Assembly (NCBI RefSeq): GCF_900457465.1 | Contig: NZ_UAUU01000011.1 | Span: 744,001 to 808,000, forward strand | Reading direction: 5' to 3' | Length of the DNA stretch: 64,000 bases | Source of the DNA: Sphingobacterium multivorum | GTDB taxonomy: Bacteria; Bacteroidota; Bacteroidia; Sphingobacteriales; Sphingobacteriaceae | The notes under the pieces: generated by a model | The model's input: the letters and a program-made list of their open reading frames with translations, nothing else | Database searches by the model: none | Told to the model about the DNA's origin: nothing | Shown: positions 61,988 to 64,000 of the stretch, one piece after another | Layout of the letters: each line of letters opens with the position of its first letter | Position numbering within the stretch: position 1 is the first letter of the stretch | Made by a program: the position numbers and the translations under genes

Positions 61988-62188
61988 AATTCACTTTTTC
62001 TTCTATGTATTTATAGGACTAAATTAGAATAACTTTCCTCAAATTTTCAAGGGAATTCCAATTCGTGGTGAATCGTTTTAAATTCGCGGTATTTTAATGT
62101 CTATCTGTATTTAAACTATTTTCTAAACTCAATTATATCCAGCGCTATGCCTCCACGAATCATCTGTGATGATCAAAGTATTGATGGG

Positions 62189-64000
62189 TTAATCTATCCT
62201 CGAATCCTTTTCGAGCTTTTTGGTCTGTTTTGCTGAAAAGGTTTTTCCAAAATTGTAGCTGAAACTCAATTTTGCATAGCGCGACTTCAATTTATTCACT
62301 GTTTCAATGCTAATCACATTGCCTAAACTGGAAATAGGTCCTTTTTGTAAGTTGAAAATATCCTCAATCGTGAGGGATATATTTAACTTGTCCTGAAGCA
62401 CTTTTTGCTGTAAACCCGTCGTGATATATCCCGTTGCGCCATATTGCATTTGAAAACTATTTCTTTTCGATGCATAAAAGCCGAGTATTTGAACAGTAGT
62501 CTTTGGCAGAATATAGATAAAAGTATTGATCGACCCACTAAAGTTGACAATCCCTGGTAACAAAATATCTTCTGTATTGTTCGATCTGAAAGTTGGGCGT
62601 TGTGCTGATAAATATGTACTGACATTCACGCTGCTTCCAAACTTGTTTTGCGACATGACATAACCTCCGATTTGGTTTAGATTATAATCATTATAATAGT
62701 TAAACTCTGGACTTCCAACCTCCTCATTATATCTGGAGATATATGTAAACATATTCTTCGAAGAGTTTCCATATAAAGAAAAGATCAGTGAGTGGTTGCT
62801 ATTCCACTTATGTGAATATTGCAGATCTAGCCTATTCGCAAAATATGGCTTCAAATGTGTGTTACCGTTGGTGAAATAGATAGGATTATTGTTCACCGCA
62901 AATGGATTGAGCATACTATACCCGGGACGTTCGATTCTTCTGTTCCCTGATAAAGCAATGCTGTTTTTAAGGTCTTTGAAATCATAACGTATATTAAAGT
63001 TGGGAAATAAATTAAGATAGTTGTTTTTAATTTGTTCGTCAGTTAAAACGGCTCGTAATTTATAGTCGAATGATTCTAATCGCAAGCCTAAATCGAAGGA
63101 GAAGTGTTTCAATTTGCCATTCAGAGAAGAATAGGCTGCAAGTATATTTTCGTTATATTGAACCTTATTTTCACTATTTAATTCACCTGCATCGATAATT
63201 CCATCTGTGGCTAGATTCTTAAAGAAGCTTTCTGTATTTGCACGGGCATATTTTGCACCGAATTTTAGATCAATACCCTTTCCAATGTTTGTTTTGTAAT
63301 CTGTATTGAATGTCCAGATTTCATATGGTCTGGAAGTAATAAAATTTCTGCTATCATTTTCTGAGGAATTAATTTCCGTGTTAGAAAAATCATATGCCTT
63401 TCTCCAGAATGAAGTGTTATTCTCATTCGAGTATTTCGAGTAATTCATACCGATCGAAAGCTTGCTTTTCGTTTTAAAATCTTTATCATAAATGAAGTCG
63501 GCGATATGAAAATTATTGTCCAAAAACATGAAGTCCTGCTGTTTAAGCTGCCTTTGAAATTGATCTTCCCGATTATAGATCGTAGCGTCTCTTTCATTAG
63601 GAAATTTGCCATAAAAGCTGGCGTACCAATAATTAAAAGAAAGTGTGCTCGTCGAATCAATATTATAAAGTGTATTGGTTTTCATGGAATGTGTTCTTTG
63701 GGATCTTTGGCTGGCCTGTTCTTGTCTATAGAGATAACTAGAATCGGGTAAGTAATAGTTTTTTATTAGATCGTTTCGTTTATGTAGGTTTTCACTATAT
63801 GAAAAATTATAGCCCACTGAAATTTCAAACTTACTTTTTTTAAGATTTAAATTGAGCGATTGGTCCGTCCCCCAAAGGGTGGAAACACTTGTACTTGCCG
63901 ACCCAAAGAAGCCCAAATTGGAATTTTTCTTAAGTCTGATATCGAGCACACCTCCATCTCCGGCGGAATCATATGCCGCACCCGGACTTGTAAGCACGTT
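62189..64000 (-). CDS. TonB-dependent-like outer-membrane beta-barrel protein, 3' part (window edge)
   Basis: At least 603 residues; the gene continues to the right and the visible frame has no true start. NVLTSPGAAYDSAGDGGVLD, IRLKKNSNLG is the usual plug-to-barrel junction of this group (EVitnPsAkYDaeGnaGiinI.lKK). The rest is barrel strands with alternating aromatic residues, e.g. LSFNYWYASFYGKFPNE, IGMNYSKYSNENN, SIALSGNRRIERPGYSMLNP and AKLSFSYNFGKTFSAK. The group is related to TonB receptors and often paired with regulatory systems; ligand unknown. Confidence 0.85.
   Translation of the reverse strand, partial: NVLTSPGAAYDSAGDGGVLDIRLKKNSNLGFFGSASTSVSTLWGTDQSLNLNLKKSKFEISVGYNFSYSENLHKRNDLIKNYYLPDSSYLYRQEQASQRSQRTHSMKTNTLYNIDSTSTLSFNYWYASFYGKFPNERDATIYNREDQFQRQLKQQDFMFLDNNFHIADFIYDKDFKTKSKLSIGMNYSKYSNENNTSFWRKAYDFSNTEINSSENDSRNFITSRPYEIWTFNTDYKTNIGKGIDLKFGAKYARANTESFFKNLATDGIIDAGELNSENKVQYNENILAAYSSLNGKLKHFSFDLGLRLESFDYKLRAVLTDEQIKNNYLNLFPNFNIRYDFKDLKNSIALSGNRRIERPGYSMLNPFAVNNNPIYFTNGNTHLKPYFANRLDLQYSHKWNSNHSLIFSLYGNSSKNMFTYISRYNEEVGSPEFNYYNDYNLNQIGGYVMSQNKFGSSVNVSTYLSAQRPTFRSNNTEDILLPGIVNFSGSINTFIYILPKTTVQILGFYASKRNSFQMQYGATGYITTGLQQKVLQDKLNISLTIEDIFNLQKGPISSLGNVISIETVNKLKSRYAKLSFSYNFGKTFSAKQTKKLEKDSRID

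Overview
The window looks like a chromosomal stretch of a Bacteroidota bacterium, most probably Sphingobacterium or a close relative. Several intergenic regions carry the Bacteroidota promoter element TAnnTTTG. Shine-Dalgarno sites are mostly absent and several genes seem to start with TTG or GTG. The gene families fit: a CusA efflux pump fused to a TolC-like protein, Ferritin_2 proteins, lipoproteins with loose lipoboxes, TonB-type outer-membrane receptors, GH2 and GH16 glycosidases. It reads as ordinary chromosome with one insertion sequence. I see no CRISPR array, phage or conjugative module.

Layout. 1-3.5 kb: broken RND efflux adaptor at the edge, small proteins, zinc alcohol dehydrogenase, broken universal stress protein. 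3.7-9.7 kb: GH16 laminarinase-like enzyme, DUF1275 protein, AraC regulator, DUF417 gene with a stop codon, DUF6496 protein, GH2 enzyme. 9.7-12 kb: a (TTGG)n repeat and an M13 metallopeptidase. 12.4-15.2 kb: a probable zinc-homeostasis locus (COG0523 GTPase, FolE, a secreted CxxC protein) organised around one symmetric divergent promoter. 15-23 kb: CPBP protease, DUF389 protein, ROK kinase, tRNA-Leu(UAG), secreted and lipoprotein genes. 23.5-27 kb: ECF sigma factor and anti-sigma pair facing two ferritin-like genes. 27-32 kb: hybrid histidine kinase, SDR enzyme, fatty-acid desaturase. 32.4-36.4 kb: a secreted lectin-fold protein, a membrane-bound DNA-binding sensor with a lectin-like exterior, and a TlpA-like protein. 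36.5-42.5 kb: heavy-metal RND efflux operon. 43-54 kb: MFS transporter, DKNYY, DUF1080 and VOC proteins, a COG4389 membrane protein, lipid kinase, SurE, GAF histidine kinase and small proteins. 54-64 kb: isochorismatase-type hydrolase, broken TonB receptor, AraC regulator, an IS4-type element inserted in the stop codon of an SDR gene, and a TonB-like receptor running off the right edge.

The most notable functional candidates are: (1) the concentric palindrome at 14230-14291, which seems to place two mirror-image promoters under one operator in a zinc-type locus; (2) the transmembrane HTH/lectin-like sensor at 33964-35262, its divergent secreted partner and the CAA-phased array between them; (3) helically phased repeats upstream of otherwise plain genes (11-bp units at 32349, 21-bp units at 23542, an ATTGGKTCATT motif at 20871-20962).

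The window also contains at least ten single-base frameshifts and one nonsense codon, in seven genes, many beside short homopolymers. Much larger genes are intact. Sequencing or assembly error is a serious alternative to real gene decay, so every entry marked pseudogene should be read with that caution. All assignments are by eye from motifs; no search was run.
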